Source of the DNA: Closterium sp. Naga37s-1
Lineage: Eukaryota; Streptophyta; Zygnematophyceae; Desmidiales; Closteriaceae
DNA: 64,000 nucleotides
Assembly: GCA_947471745.1 (NCBI GenBank)
Contig: CANJKZ010000960.1
Coordinates: forward strand, 124,001 to 188,000
Direction of reading: 5' to 3'
Shown here: in pieces, positions 44,253 through 54,106 of the stretch
Layout of the letters: each line of letters begins with the position of its first letter
Numbering within the stretch: the first letter of the stretch is position 1
Translations under genes and position numbers: made by a program
The notes under the pieces: generated by a model
What the model saw: only the letters and a program-made list of their open reading frames with translations
What the model was told of the DNA's origin: nothing
Database searches by the model: none

Positions 44253-47200
44253 TTAGCCCTTGCCGCCCTTGCGCCGCCGCCCAGACCCGCCCTTGCCACC
44301 CCCTCGGGACGCCCCTTTCTCCTTCTCCCTCGCTGGTGTTGCCGGCGCAGCCACCTCCTTCTCACCCGCCTTTTCAGAACCTTCCTCCTTTTTCTCCCCA
44401 GCCTTCGACTCATCGGCCCTTCCAGTCCCCTCTGCACCGCCCCTCTCCCCTTTACTAGCTGCCTCAGCATCTTCCTTGGCTACATCCTCGTTATTAGATG
44501 ATGCCTTATCATCAGAAGCCACCTTTCCTCCCTTGAGCTCCTTCTTGGGCTTCTCTGCAGCGGGCTTGAGGTTCTTGCGCATGTCATAAGCATCCTCACT
44601 ATCAGCATAGTACTTTGCCTCAATGTCATTAATCCTGCAAAGATGGACGGAGGGTGGGGGAAGAGGGTGGAGTGGAGGAGGTAAGGAGAGGGGAGAGACA
44701 GGGGAATGGAAGGAAGATATTGAACACAGTTGAATCATACATTGCTCCCTTGCTTCGGAGTTATAACTTGCATGAATTAGACTAGACAGGTAGCCAGCCA
44801 GCTGGTAACTAATTTGTAACGGGAAGCTACCCGAGTACAATTAGGGTTTGAGGTTCAGGGTAACTCACTTGTAACCGAGTGTTTCGGTGTAGAGGTGGAA
44901 AGCGGCCCGGTTGCTCTTCCTCACATGCAGCGACACGTACTCCGCCCCAAACACCTCCTCCATTGCATGCTCTGGTAGGAGAGTAGCATGGGGTTATCGG
45001 GGTGTGATGTTGGGGCATGGGGTTATGTGGTTTTGGGATAAGAGCAACGCGCGGCAGCGACACATACTCCCCTTCAACCACCTTCTCCATTGCATGCTCT
45101 AAGGAGCAGGTGTCAGGTGATGGGGGTATGAGGTTATGGGGCGATGGCGTCTAGGGGGGATGAAGAGAGATGTAGCAACACGATCTCCATTCCAACTCCA
45201 GGGGCGAGGGCCCCAAGAGATGTACAATGGACGGGCAGCAGCACTATCCGTTCCAGGCGCCTCCTCCATGGCACGCTGTGCAGGTGACAAGGGTGTGACT
45301 CACGAACAGCCGTCATGAGCTTGGTGGCGAGCCCCAGCTTGCGGTGAGTGCGCGACACAGTTGACATGACAGGGAGCACACTCGCGAGCAGCAGCCTCAA
45401 GACACTCACGAGCAACCAACACAATACGGCCCCACTCTCTCTACCCACATGCACCCCCTCTCTCGCTACTCACGGGCAGCTGTCATGAGCTTGGTGGCCA
45501 GCCCCAGCTTGCGGTGAGTGCGCGACACTGCCAGCGATGTGATGTGCCCGCGACACTCCGTTGACTCCTCCTCCCTGCCATGCCACCATGCCATGCCCAT
45601 GGCCATGGCCATGGCCGTGCGGCGTGCCCATGTCGTGACATGCCATGCCATGCCATGCCATACCATGTCATGGCATGCGACACCCCAGTAATGGCCCAAG
45701 CACAGATGCCACACCACACATGGTCGGGTGGGAAGTTTCGTGAGGAAAGTTGCACTAGATTTGTTGCAGAATACTACACTATGTGGGCATATACACTCTG
45801 GACAGCGAGCGTCCAGCGTATATGCGCTAGCGTCCGTACGCTGGACGCTAGACGCTCGTCGGACGCTGGACGCTCGGCCAAATTTTTTTGGGGCAGCCCG
45901 GGAAAAAAAATTGACCGTCGAAATTTGAAATCGCGATTTCAGAGCTGGATCTCAAGCGCCAAAACTGAACCAGATCCATCACAATTTCAGAGGCCACCGC
46001 ACTTCACCCCTTCTTATCTAGCCAACCCAACCCCCCCGTCACGTTCCTAAATAGTCGAGCATCACAATTCCTTCCTCACAATTGCGTTCATTTCTAGCAT
46101 TTCTCACCTTCTCCAGCAGGCATCCATGGCGGAACCTAGTACCTCAAATGCTGCTGCTGCTGATGGCCGAAAGTGTGTGTGTAGAAATATTTATTTGGAT
46201 AAATCTGTTTTTTTTTTTTTTGTTATGACATTTTCTCTGGAAATGTATGGTGTTGTGGCGGGTACCCCCCTTTCCCCCCTCTCCCCCCTCTTTTTTTTCC
46301 CCCTGCCCGGAATTTTTTTTCCCCTGCCCGGCCCAAGCGTCCAGGTCCTGACATCCGAGCGTCCAGCGTATATACGCCAGCGTCTGGACGCTGGCGTATA
46401 GGACGCTGGACGCGTCCATGTCCACATACTACACTCGCAACTCGTTACACTCACATCTTGGCAAGCACGTAGCCAACGATCATCTTGTTCAAATCATCTA
46501 CCCACTCAATCCCCACCACACTCACCCCTCGCTACACACACATCTTGGCAGCACACACTCACCCCTCGTTACACTCACATCTTAGCGAGCACATAGCCAA
46601 CAATCTTCTTGTTATAGTCCTCTGCCACGTAGAGCAGCTGTGGCCACGAGAGGATGTGGTAAAGGTAGTACTGGAAGGGGGGGGAGAGAGGATTGTGCGG
46701 TGTGGAGGGAACAACGGGTCAAGACATGACGGGATGTGGTACAGATGGTACTGCAAGGGAGGGGAGAAAAATACAGTATTTTAAGAAGCGTAGCATGACA
46801 GGGGACAGGTGGTATTGCTTGGAGAGCAGGGGAAAGGAGAGGGGGCGGGGGCGGGGGTGGGGGCGGGGGCGGGGGCGGGGGCGGGGGAGGGGAGTGGGTG
46901 GGTGAGGAGAGAAGAATAGGTGAGGACATGATAGGATGCGATGCGGTATGGGTAGTACTGGAGGGAAAGGAAAGGGGAGCGGATGGAGGGGAAGGAAAGA
47001 AGGGGAGCGGGGGTTTGGACAAAGGGAGGAATCCGTCACTTCCCTCCTAGCATTTTGCTCCCACCTTCGCATTATCCCCGTCATCCGATCATCCCACAGT
47101 CCTACCATCCCCACCATCCTCCCTCCTACCATCCCACCGTCCTCCCTCCCACCATCCCACCATCCTCCCTCCCACCATCCCCCTTTCATTCCACCATCCC

Positions 47201-48099
47201 ACCACCTTCTTACCTTCATCTGGTAGTTCTCAGGCAGGCACATGAGGTTGCAGCTCTGCATGGCCAGAAGGTCCTCCACCTGCCCGCGACGGTTCCAAGG
47301 GCAACAGGGATGCAAGGGAAAGAGGGGTTCAAGGGACAGAGGGGTTCAACGGCAACTGGGTTAGGGGATAAGCGGGGTTAAGGGCAAGGGGGTTTAAGAG
47401 GAAGAGGGTGAAGGATAGCAGGGGTTTAAGGATAAGAGGTTCTAGGTGCCACCGAGTGTGTGTTGCCATGACATGATAATTTACGAGGAAAGGAACCAGG
47501 GCATTAAATCAGCTGCAGAACGTGGTGTAGGATAGAAGTGGAGCACCGCTTCTATCCCACGATGCTTTATGCGACGACGCTTTATGTTCATCCCACGAGG
47601 ACGAGGACGACGACGATGCAACTGGTGGTTTTTTAGAGTTCTCAACAACCAGCTCGTATTATAGGATAGAATTGGAGCTTTACGTTCATCCCACGACGAC
47701 GACGACGCATCCGCTTCTAAAAGGGGGCGAACTCCGAGCTTGAGAACGGGATCAGATGCGAGAAGCCGCATGGCGAAAACGGCGCAAACGGCGCATGCAA
47801 TGTGAGCCTTACTGAGCCATACTTTATCACCGGAGCTTCTAAATGTCAAATAAAACGACAATGTCAGGTTGGACGACACAGAGCCGTCGTTAGCCGTCCA
47901 CGGACTTCAGCCATGAACGTTAACCTAAATCTGGACGGTTTCAGTCGAACTCGCAGAGCACCAGGTGGCAAAAAAAAAAGATAAAACAAAAAGTTCAATC
48001 TGACCGTGATCGGACTGTACGCTGTGAATTCGGCTAGGTAAAAGTTCAGTCGAGCGGGGCTGAGTCGCGACTTACGGTGGCCTGGCGAATGCACACCAT
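44253..48099 (-). CDS. NAA10: N-alpha-acetyltransferase 10, catalytic subunit of NatA, 6 exons
   Basis: NAA10 is a GNAT acetyltransferase that, with NAA15 on the ribosome, acetylates exposed N-terminal Ser, Ala, Thr and similar residues. Exons (minus strand): 48076-48099, 47214-47279, 46579-46670, 45474-45574, 44869-44971, 44253-44634. All borders are GT-AG and in phase; 768 bp, 255 aa. Key segments are [57 protein letters not shown], then [20 protein letters not shown] (the acetyl-CoA binding R/Q-x-x-G-x-G/A region is RKLGLA), [20 protein letters not shown] and [20 protein letters not shown]. The tail after MRKNLK is about 95 residues of Lys/Glu/Ala/Gly ending in GRRRKGGKG, unlike the His-rich tail I know from flowering plants. 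Introns contain partial exon copies and a DNA transposon. Confidence 0.95.
45050..45365 (-). repeat. Partial copies of NAA10 exons 4 and 5 in intron 4
   Basis: About 45055-45105 repeats [15 protein letters not shown] (start of exon 5), about 45248-45285 repeats AQRAMEEA, and about 45298-45360 repeats [20 protein letters not shown] (end of exon 4). As in the U5-40K gene, copies of exon ends lie downstream and copies of exon starts upstream of the true exons. Confidence 0.85.
45781..46427. mobile_element. Non-autonomous DNA transposon with 8-bp target duplication
   Basis: The ends are atgtgggcat (45781-45790) and atgtccacat (46418-46427), inverted with one mismatch. They are flanked by the direct repeat actacact (45773-45780 and 46428-46435). 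The subterminal parts are rich in gcgtccag/ctggacgc motifs in both orientations. The middle contains an ATG-started frame ([17 protein letters not shown]), possibly the remnant of a protein start. An 8-bp duplication fits hAT or Mutator-like elements. It lies in intron 3 of NAA10. Confidence 0.75.
46445..46560 (-). repeat. Partial copies of the end of NAA10 exon 3 in intron 3
   Basis: The segment at about 46450-46492 repeats codons for [12 protein letters not shown] with its donor (atgtgagt-like). A shorter one lies at 46538-46552. The true exon 3 (46579-46670) follows on the plus-strand coordinate side. Confidence 0.8.
46730..46965 (-). repeat. Partial copies of the start of NAA10 exon 3, with a G-rich tract
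   Basis: Segments at about 46733-46757 and 46937-46963 repeat the acceptor and codons for QYHLYHIP or QYYPYRI. Between them, 46845-46892, is a (gggggc)n tract with more than seven G5 runs on the plus strand, a strong quadruplex candidate in intron 2. Confidence 0.75.
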
Positions 48100-48503
48100 G
48101 GCGCCGAGAGGATTCGCGCGAGAAGCACGCGAGTGAGAGAGCGGGGCGGCCGACAACGGCGATTCGGAGGCGATTAGGAAAGATGATGCAATGTATGCGC
48201 AGGCTTTGGTTGTGTGCTACGAGGGGTATTAGGGCATGTAACTTTTTCAGTTTCCGTCAAATGTCCAGACGGAGTCCCCAAACCGGCCGGACGGAGCCCC
48301 GTCTGGACGTTTGGGAATAAGGTTCGCACGGCCTTTTTTGGGGTTTCGAAAATTGAATTTCACAAATTACCGCAATCGCCAACGCGTCGTTTACATCGCC
48401 AAGCTGCATCCGCGACTCGGCAATGTGTTGTCTCTTTGAGCCAACCACTTCGTCTTGTGGCAAAGCAAGTTCCCCCACACAACACATCTAGTATTGTTGT
48501 GTC
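48100..48503. other. NAA10 upstream region and left end of Harbinger-related sequence
   Basis: It holds the NAA10 promoter side. A palindromic motif (gtccagacgg near 48261 and ccgtctggac near 48299) precedes the transposase and may belong to the terminal region of the Harbinger element; its exact border was not found. Confidence 0.4.
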
Positions 48504-49295
48504 TTGCCGTCACTCCTCAACATGTCATCAAGGCGGTTCATCGCCGTGCTGACGCTCTTATATCGTGGTTACCAGCAGATTTTTGGGCGCCCGCGATACG
48601 ACAGGGTCGTACACTTACTGCCAATCCTCGCTGAACTCGTAGACGATGACGAGGAGAGAGACTTCATTCAAGCGGACCATGCGTCGCAAAGAGAGGTGGG
48701 CCGGTCTCCTCGAAAATGTCCTGCTTCATGTCTTTACGGAGACTATAAGAGTCGACCGCAACGTTTTTTATTACCTCGTCGATGCGTATGTTAGTCGACA
48801 CGGTACAAGACGTAGGGTTGTTGCGGTAGAGACAATTGTCGCCATGACCTTGGTTTATCTAGGTACTGGCGCGACGTACCGTCAGTTGGGTCTCCAGTTT
48901 GGCGTTGTTCCTCAGCACGCAGAGCGCCTTATTCGCCAGTTCATCGTTTTCTTGAAAGATCATCTAGGTCCTTTGTGGGTTAAATGGCCTGAACGTGACC
49001 AACTGGCGGAAATGGCCGAGGATTTTCGCTATGAGGGGGGTATTCCCGGGGTGGTGGGCGCGTTGGACGGGACATACATTAAATGCCGCGGTTTTGGCCG
49101 AAACATGGACGCTTTCAAGAACAGAAAGGGGTTTTACAGCATCATACTACAGCTAATTTGTGACTCAAACGGCCTAATTTGGAGCTACCTAGCCGGCTAC
49201 CCGGGATGCGTGAACGACGCTAGAGTGTTTAACAACTTTGCAGCTAAGCGAAGAATCGAGGCCGGGGACATTGGAGATTATATGCTCATACCGTA
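48504..49295 (+). pseudogene. PIF/Harbinger-type transposase (DDE_Tnp_4), truncated
   Basis: The main frame reads RVDRNVFYYLVDAYV, VAMTLVYLGTGATYRQLGLQ, then GVVGALDGTYIKC (first catalytic Asp in LDGTYI), NRKGFYSIILQLICDSNG and GYPGCVNDARVF (second Asp). The N-terminal part (MSSRRFIAVLTLLYRGYQQI) is in a different frame until about 48690, so a frameshift or unrecognised intron lies there. The last third with the catalytic Glu is missing; after DIGDYMLI the sequence no longer fits the family and appears to switch to copia sequence. It cannot encode an active nuclease. Confidence 0.8.
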
Positions 49296-49434
49296 CACCG
49301 AAGTTGTACACATGGAGCATATAATGTACGGCGGTTCTTGGCGTACGAAGACAAGTTCTCGACGAAAGAACAACCAACGCCGCAACTCACCGTCGTCCTT
49401 CCCGCATGAGAGGAGGATGAAACGATGGAGGTTC
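49296..49434 (+). pseudogene. Left fragment of Copia-C pol (integrase-RT linker)
   Basis: The plus-strand frame RRFLAYEDKFSTKEQ..., with one TGA, runs up to the GGTTC target site (49430-49434). It joins in frame to the sequence after 59075 (QVEKEAENGGG) if Copia-A is removed. The left limit against the Harbinger sequence is approximate. Confidence 0.5.
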
Positions 49435-50443
49435 TGCGGAGAAACACTCTACAACGGTAGTGAGCTAGACTACGGGGGTTGGCACGAACTACTAGGAGTG
49501 ATCGTAGCTTTGCCTAGTTCCTTAGTGCTTGCACAATCACGGGAGAAATTGGCAAGAGTTTCCACTAGCAAAGTTGGAATTCCATAATTATTCAACAAGC
49601 AATGACAACAATGACTACACCAGGCACCTAGCAACTCAGCAGCTAGCCTGGTCGACCGACAGCACAGCATGGTCGACCACCTGCCAGCGTTGCGTAGAGG
49701 AGCCACGCCAACACTGCAGAAATTCGACCTGCCAACACAGCAGGTCGACGGTGTGCCAACGCTGCAGCAGAGCGGCTGTCCAGCGTTGCCCCGTAGAAGA
49801 CAGTAGTGCGCACGCTCGCAAATGCGCGCAGACGATTGGCCCGACTTGCACCGTTGTGCATCCGTCGGCTGTTGTCTGCGCCTGACGAGCCACATCGATT
49901 TCGGGATACCAACCCGAAGTCGCCTTCGCCATCGCGACATCGACGACGTTTGCATGCCTCCGCAGAACTCGCCGAGCAGGTTACCCGGTCGACTTGGACA
50001 ACCCCAGGTGCTCTGGTCGACCACCAAGTGCCTCTAGTCGACCACCGGGTCCCTCTGGTCGACCACCAGGTGCCCCTGATTGACCACAGCTCTCGTCGAG
50101 CTACCCCCTGGTCGACGGACCCCCTTCCGTCGACCAGAACTGTCAGCTTGTTGTCGCTGAGCTCCCCTCAACCGCTGCTCACTTCTCAGGTCGACGGACT
50201 GCTCCGTCGACCTCCCGATCGAACTGCCCCTCCTGGTCGACGGCCCACCCATCACCCAGACCAGTCAGTTGCAGCTGTCGAGCTCCCTGGTCGACAGCAA
50301 CACCACAGCGGTCCCCTGCAGCTCGACGAAGCCTGTCGAGCAGCTCTCCCACTGTGAACAGTCGGCTGCTACTCCCGTACATCCGACCAAGTCGTCTGCG
50401 TTACCCAAGCGAGGGCGGGGCCAAAACTCCACTGCCATTAACA
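49435..50443 (-). repeat. Copia-A 3' LTR
   Basis: 1009 bp, starting tgcggagaaa and ending cattaaca on the plus strand. It is nearly identical to 58060-59070, with small differences scattered along it, so the insertion is old enough to have diverged by some percent. It contains many gtcgac motifs. Confidence 0.95.
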
Positions 50444-50689
50444 CTCCCCTGCCGCGCTCACGCTTGGGCCTCCAGCCCACACGGCAGAACTCCATGGAGA
50501 AAATTCGTCCTCGGCATGCACCCCACATACAGCACGCCGTCACCGCACCAGCCGTGCAGAAGGGCACGGCACCTACTGCTGCACATCATCGTCGCCGTCG
50601 CCGACATCGGCCAGACGAACTTGGCCGATGGCGACTGAGCACCGGTTGAAAGCCGGAAAATGCAGCGGCTTCGTCAGGAAGTCTGCCGG

Positions 50690-51100
50690 CTGTTCGGTGG
50701 TCGGGATGTACTGGAGGTGCCGGAGCTACTAGTCCTAGAGGTGCTCGTACTGGAGGTGCTGGAGCTGCCGGAGCTGGTGGTACTGCTGGTGCTGGAGGTG
50801 CTGGAGGTACTGCTGGAGGTGCTGGAGGTACTGCTGGAAGTGCTGGAGGTGCTGCTGGTGTTGGAGGCACTAGAGCTGCTAGTCCTGGAGGTGCTACTGG
50901 TGCTAGAGGTGCTGGAGCTGCTGGAGCTGTTGGTGCTGGAGGTGGTAGAGGTGCTAGAGCTAGTAGTGCTGGAGGTGCTGGAGGTGCTGGAGGTGCTGGT
51001 GCTGGAGGTGGTGCTAGTGCTGGAGGTGCTGGAGCTGCTAGTGCTGGAGGTACTGCTGTTTCTGGAGGTGCTGGACCTGCTGCTGCGCTTCGCCACCTTC
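50690..51100 (-). repeat. Low-complexity ggtgctgga repeat downstream of Copia-A RNase H
   Basis: A 9-bp motif (ggtgctgga, with ctagag, gctgct variants) is repeated for about 400 bp. It lies between the RNase H frame and the 3' LTR. A similar composition occurs in the integrase-RT linker of Copia-B. Ser/Thr- or Leu/Glu-rich frames through it are artefacts of the repeat. Confidence 0.8.
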
Positions 51101-51203
51101 TCGGTCTTCCGCCAGCTCCGACAGAGTTCCCAGTCGCTGGTACTACTCCTCGGTTACTGTTACGTCAGCTACTGCCTCACTCCCCACTGCTTGCTCTTGC
51201 TCC

Positions 51204-51680
51204 TTACTTCAGTACGAACTTCCCGCGCCTCACCATGTGTTGCAGCCAGGCATAGCGTCGCTCCATGTGCTTGAGGTTGCCCGTCAGCCCCAAGCTCTCA
51301 GCGACCGTAATTGCCGATTTGTTGTCGACGCGAAGGATGGCCGGCTTCCCAGCGTCGAGCAGCTTGAATTCCGCAAGAAGGAAACGAAGTCGGCGTCCCT
51401 CCTTGCCAGCATTCGTGGCCGCAACGTACTCCGACTCTGTCGATGACAATGTCGCGCACTTGATGCGCGAGCTCGACCAGGAGACGGCGGCCCCTCCGTA
51501 GACGAACACGTAGCCGCTCGTGCTCATCCGCTTCTGCTTGTCGTCCGTGTCGTCGGTGTCCACGTAGCCGATCAGCTCCAGCGACTCTGGTCCACCGCCG
51601 AACTCCAAGGCGGTGTCGCGGGTGTCAGCAAGGTAGGCGAGACAGCGGTCGACCTCGCGCCAATGCTGGTCGCTCCTCAC
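51204..51680 (-). pseudogene. Copia-A RNase H
   Basis: The frame contains ELIGYVDTDDTDDKQKRMST (first Asp of the active site), SGYVFVYGGAAVSWSS, TLSSTESEYVAATNAGKE (Glu) and LRVDNKSAITVAESLG. The C-terminal KHMERRYAWLQHMVRRGK replaces the usual KHIxxRYHFLRE. It is in a different frame from the RT, with about 230 bp of uncertain sequence between. Confidence 0.85.
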
Positions 51681-51911
51681 CGTGAGGCCGCTCCCCAGCT
51701 TGCTGCAGGCGAACGCGCTGTCCGGCCTCGTCGTCGTCGCCGCGAACTGCAGCGAGCCAACCTTCTGCCGGTGCTCCTCCTCCTCACGCTCCTGCGCCTC
51801 ATCGTCGTCGAATGTCAGCTCGGCGTAGGCATCGACCGAGACCGGCGTCTTCGGGTCTCGACCGCCCTGCTCCTCGTTGATGAAGCGCCTGCGCAGCTTG
51901 TCGACGTAGCC

Positions 51912-52931
51912 CTACTGGTGAAGCCACAGCTTCCTCGCTGGCCTGTCGCGCACGATCTCCATCCCAAGGTACTTGACGACCGGCGAAATCTCGCGCAGCT
52001 CAAAGGCAGCCTCCAGCAGCTCCTTTAGCTCCTTCAGCATCGCAGGGCTACTGCTGGTGGTGAGCAGGTCGTCGACGTAGACCAGCACCCAGCAGATCAC
52101 TCCGTTGTCGCCGGCCTTGAAGTAGAGCGCTTCGTCGACCTGGCTCTTCTTCCAGCCAGCGCCCAGCAGCACACCGTCGAGTGCCATGTACCACAGCAAG
52201 GGCGACTGCTTCAGCCCGTAGAGGCTCTTCAGAAGCTTACACACCCGGCCGGTCCCATCGTCGAAGGCAGCCTCCAGCAGCTCCTTTAGCTCCTTCAGCA
52301 TCGCAGGGCTACTGCTGGCGGCGAGCAGGTCATCGACGTAGACCAGCACCCAGCAGATCACTCCGTTGTCGCCGGCCTTGAAGTAGAGCGCTTCGTCGAC
52401 CTGGCTCTTCTTCCAGCCAGCGCCCAGCAGCACACCGTCGAGTGCCCTGTACCACAGCAGCGGCGACTGCTTCAGCCCGTAGAGGCTCTTCAGCAGCTTA
52501 CACACCCGGCCGGTCCCATCGTCGAAGTAGTCCGGCTGGTACATGTAGAGCACCCTGTCAAGCTTGCTCTGCAAGAAAGCGTTCTTCATGTCGAGCTGCA
52601 TCAGGTTGAGGTCGAGGACGACAACGATGCTGAGGATGATCCTCAGCGTGACGTAGCTGCTCACCGGCGAGTACGTCTCGTCGTAGTCGGCACCGCACAC
52701 CTGCGTGAAGCCCTTCACGACCAGCCTCGCCTTCTCGCGCTCGACGGTGTCGTCGATGCGGTACTTGGTTGTCAGCACCCACCGGTTCTTCATGATGTTC
52801 ACCCCGCGTGGGCGTTCGACCAGCTCCCAAGTGCCCATGCCGATGAGCCTGCGGATCTCTTCTTCCATGGCGGCCTTCACCGCCTCGCCCTTCCAGCTCG
52901 CCATCGCCTCCTTCACTGTCATCGTGGCCAT
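51912..52931 (-). pseudogene. Copia-A reverse transcriptase with an in-frame 87-residue duplication
   Basis: The frame is open for 339 codons: MGTWELVERPRGVNIMKNRW, VKGFTQVCGADYDETYSPVS, LNLMQLDMKNAFLQSKLDRV, then LLKSLYGLKQSPLLWYRALD and VLVYVDDLLAASSS. The block from DDGTGRVCKLL to KELLEAAF then occurs again, with a second VLVYVDDLLTTSSS, before the frame continues ELREISPVVKYLGMEI. The nucleotide repeats are about 52003-52263 and 52264-52524 (261 bp). A polymerase with two catalytic YVDD boxes is not expected to fold normally. Confidence 0.9.
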
Positions 52932-53254
52932 GTCCCAGCGGTGTTCGGGGTCGGCATGTACCTCGGGGTTGAGCTCCGGCAGTTCTTCATCCTCCTCGGC
53001 GTCGTCGTACAGCGCGGTGAAGGCAGCTGGCGGTAGGCAGGCGTGGAAGCTCAGCCGCTCCGGCGGCCGTCAAGCTTGACCTGTGCGTCGCAGCTCACGT
53101 TCGTGATCGGCACCTCCACCACGTCGTTGTCGGTGGACTCTTCTCCTGCCGACAGCTCCCCTTCTTTGTCGACGGCCAAGGCTTCTGCTGACTTCAACAG
53201 CTCCCCTATCAACTGCACCCCTGCTGATGCCTCTTGTTCGACTGGCTCCCCTGT

Positions 53255-54106
53255 CTACTGCTCCCTTGTCGTCGACGGCTTCCCATCCTGGTCGACGAGC
53301 TTGGCGCCTTGTCGACCGCCGGCGATGCCACTGGCCGGCGCCACAGGCGACGCCTCAAGGCTCCCCTCATCGCCAGTGGCCAACACATGTGTCGACGCAG
53401 GCCGATCTGCGACGGGGAAGGGAGGAGCAAGAACAGGGGAAGGTGGAAGAACCTCCACAACATCCTCATCAGCCGGCTCATCGACTTCGACAAGCAAGGG
53501 AACTGTCGCCATCGAGGTGTCCATCGGCGGGTGTGCCTGCGTCCGCCCCGACGCTGGCCCAAGCTTCGCCTTCCACACCTCCAGCGACAACGTCTTGTAG
53601 AAGATCACCTCGACCGACGTGACCACCTTGTTGTTGGTCAGGTCAAGCACCTCCCAGCCCTTACTCTCCGGCGACATGCCCAGGTGAAGCCCCCAGCGAG
53701 CTTTCGGCGCTAGCTTCCCACCGCGCTGCTGCTCAGGAACCATGAATTGCACCATGCAGCCCCACACCCGCGCCAGCGTGAGGTCGGGCTTCTTCCCGGT
53801 CAGCAGCTGGTACGGAGTCGTTCCCGGCGGCGTCGTCGACTGCTCCAAGCAGTTGCGCACCCAGACAGCTTGTCGTAGGGCGAGGTGCCACCAGTGGTGC
53901 TGCACGCCCATGTGCAGCAGCATCGTCCTCACGGACTCGACGACTGTGCGCATCTCCCGCTCAGCCATGCCGTTCTGCTGCGGAGTGTAAGGGCACGTCA
54001 GGTCGTGGACGAAGTTGGTGAACTCCTTCCCGAGGAACTCCCCTCCCTGGTCTGAGCGGAGCATCAGCACCGACTTCTTCGCCTGCGTTCCACCAGCACC
54101 AGCCAC
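53255..54106 (-). pseudogene. Copia-A integrase, C-terminal part and linker
   Basis: The frame contains LMLRSDQGGEFLGKEF (second catalytic Asp), CPYTPQQNGMAEREMRTVVE (catalytic Glu) and the C-terminal LGMSPESKGWEVLDL, followed by a Pro-rich linker to the RT. It overlaps the upstream frame at 54064-54106, marking a frameshift inside the integrase core. Further frame changes lie between its end and the RT start at 52931. Confidence 0.85.

Noticed and set aside
49435..50443. Independent small genes shared by 49.5-50.4 kb and 58.1-59.1 kb
   Set aside because: These are the two LTRs of Copia-A; the repeated frames have no retained function.
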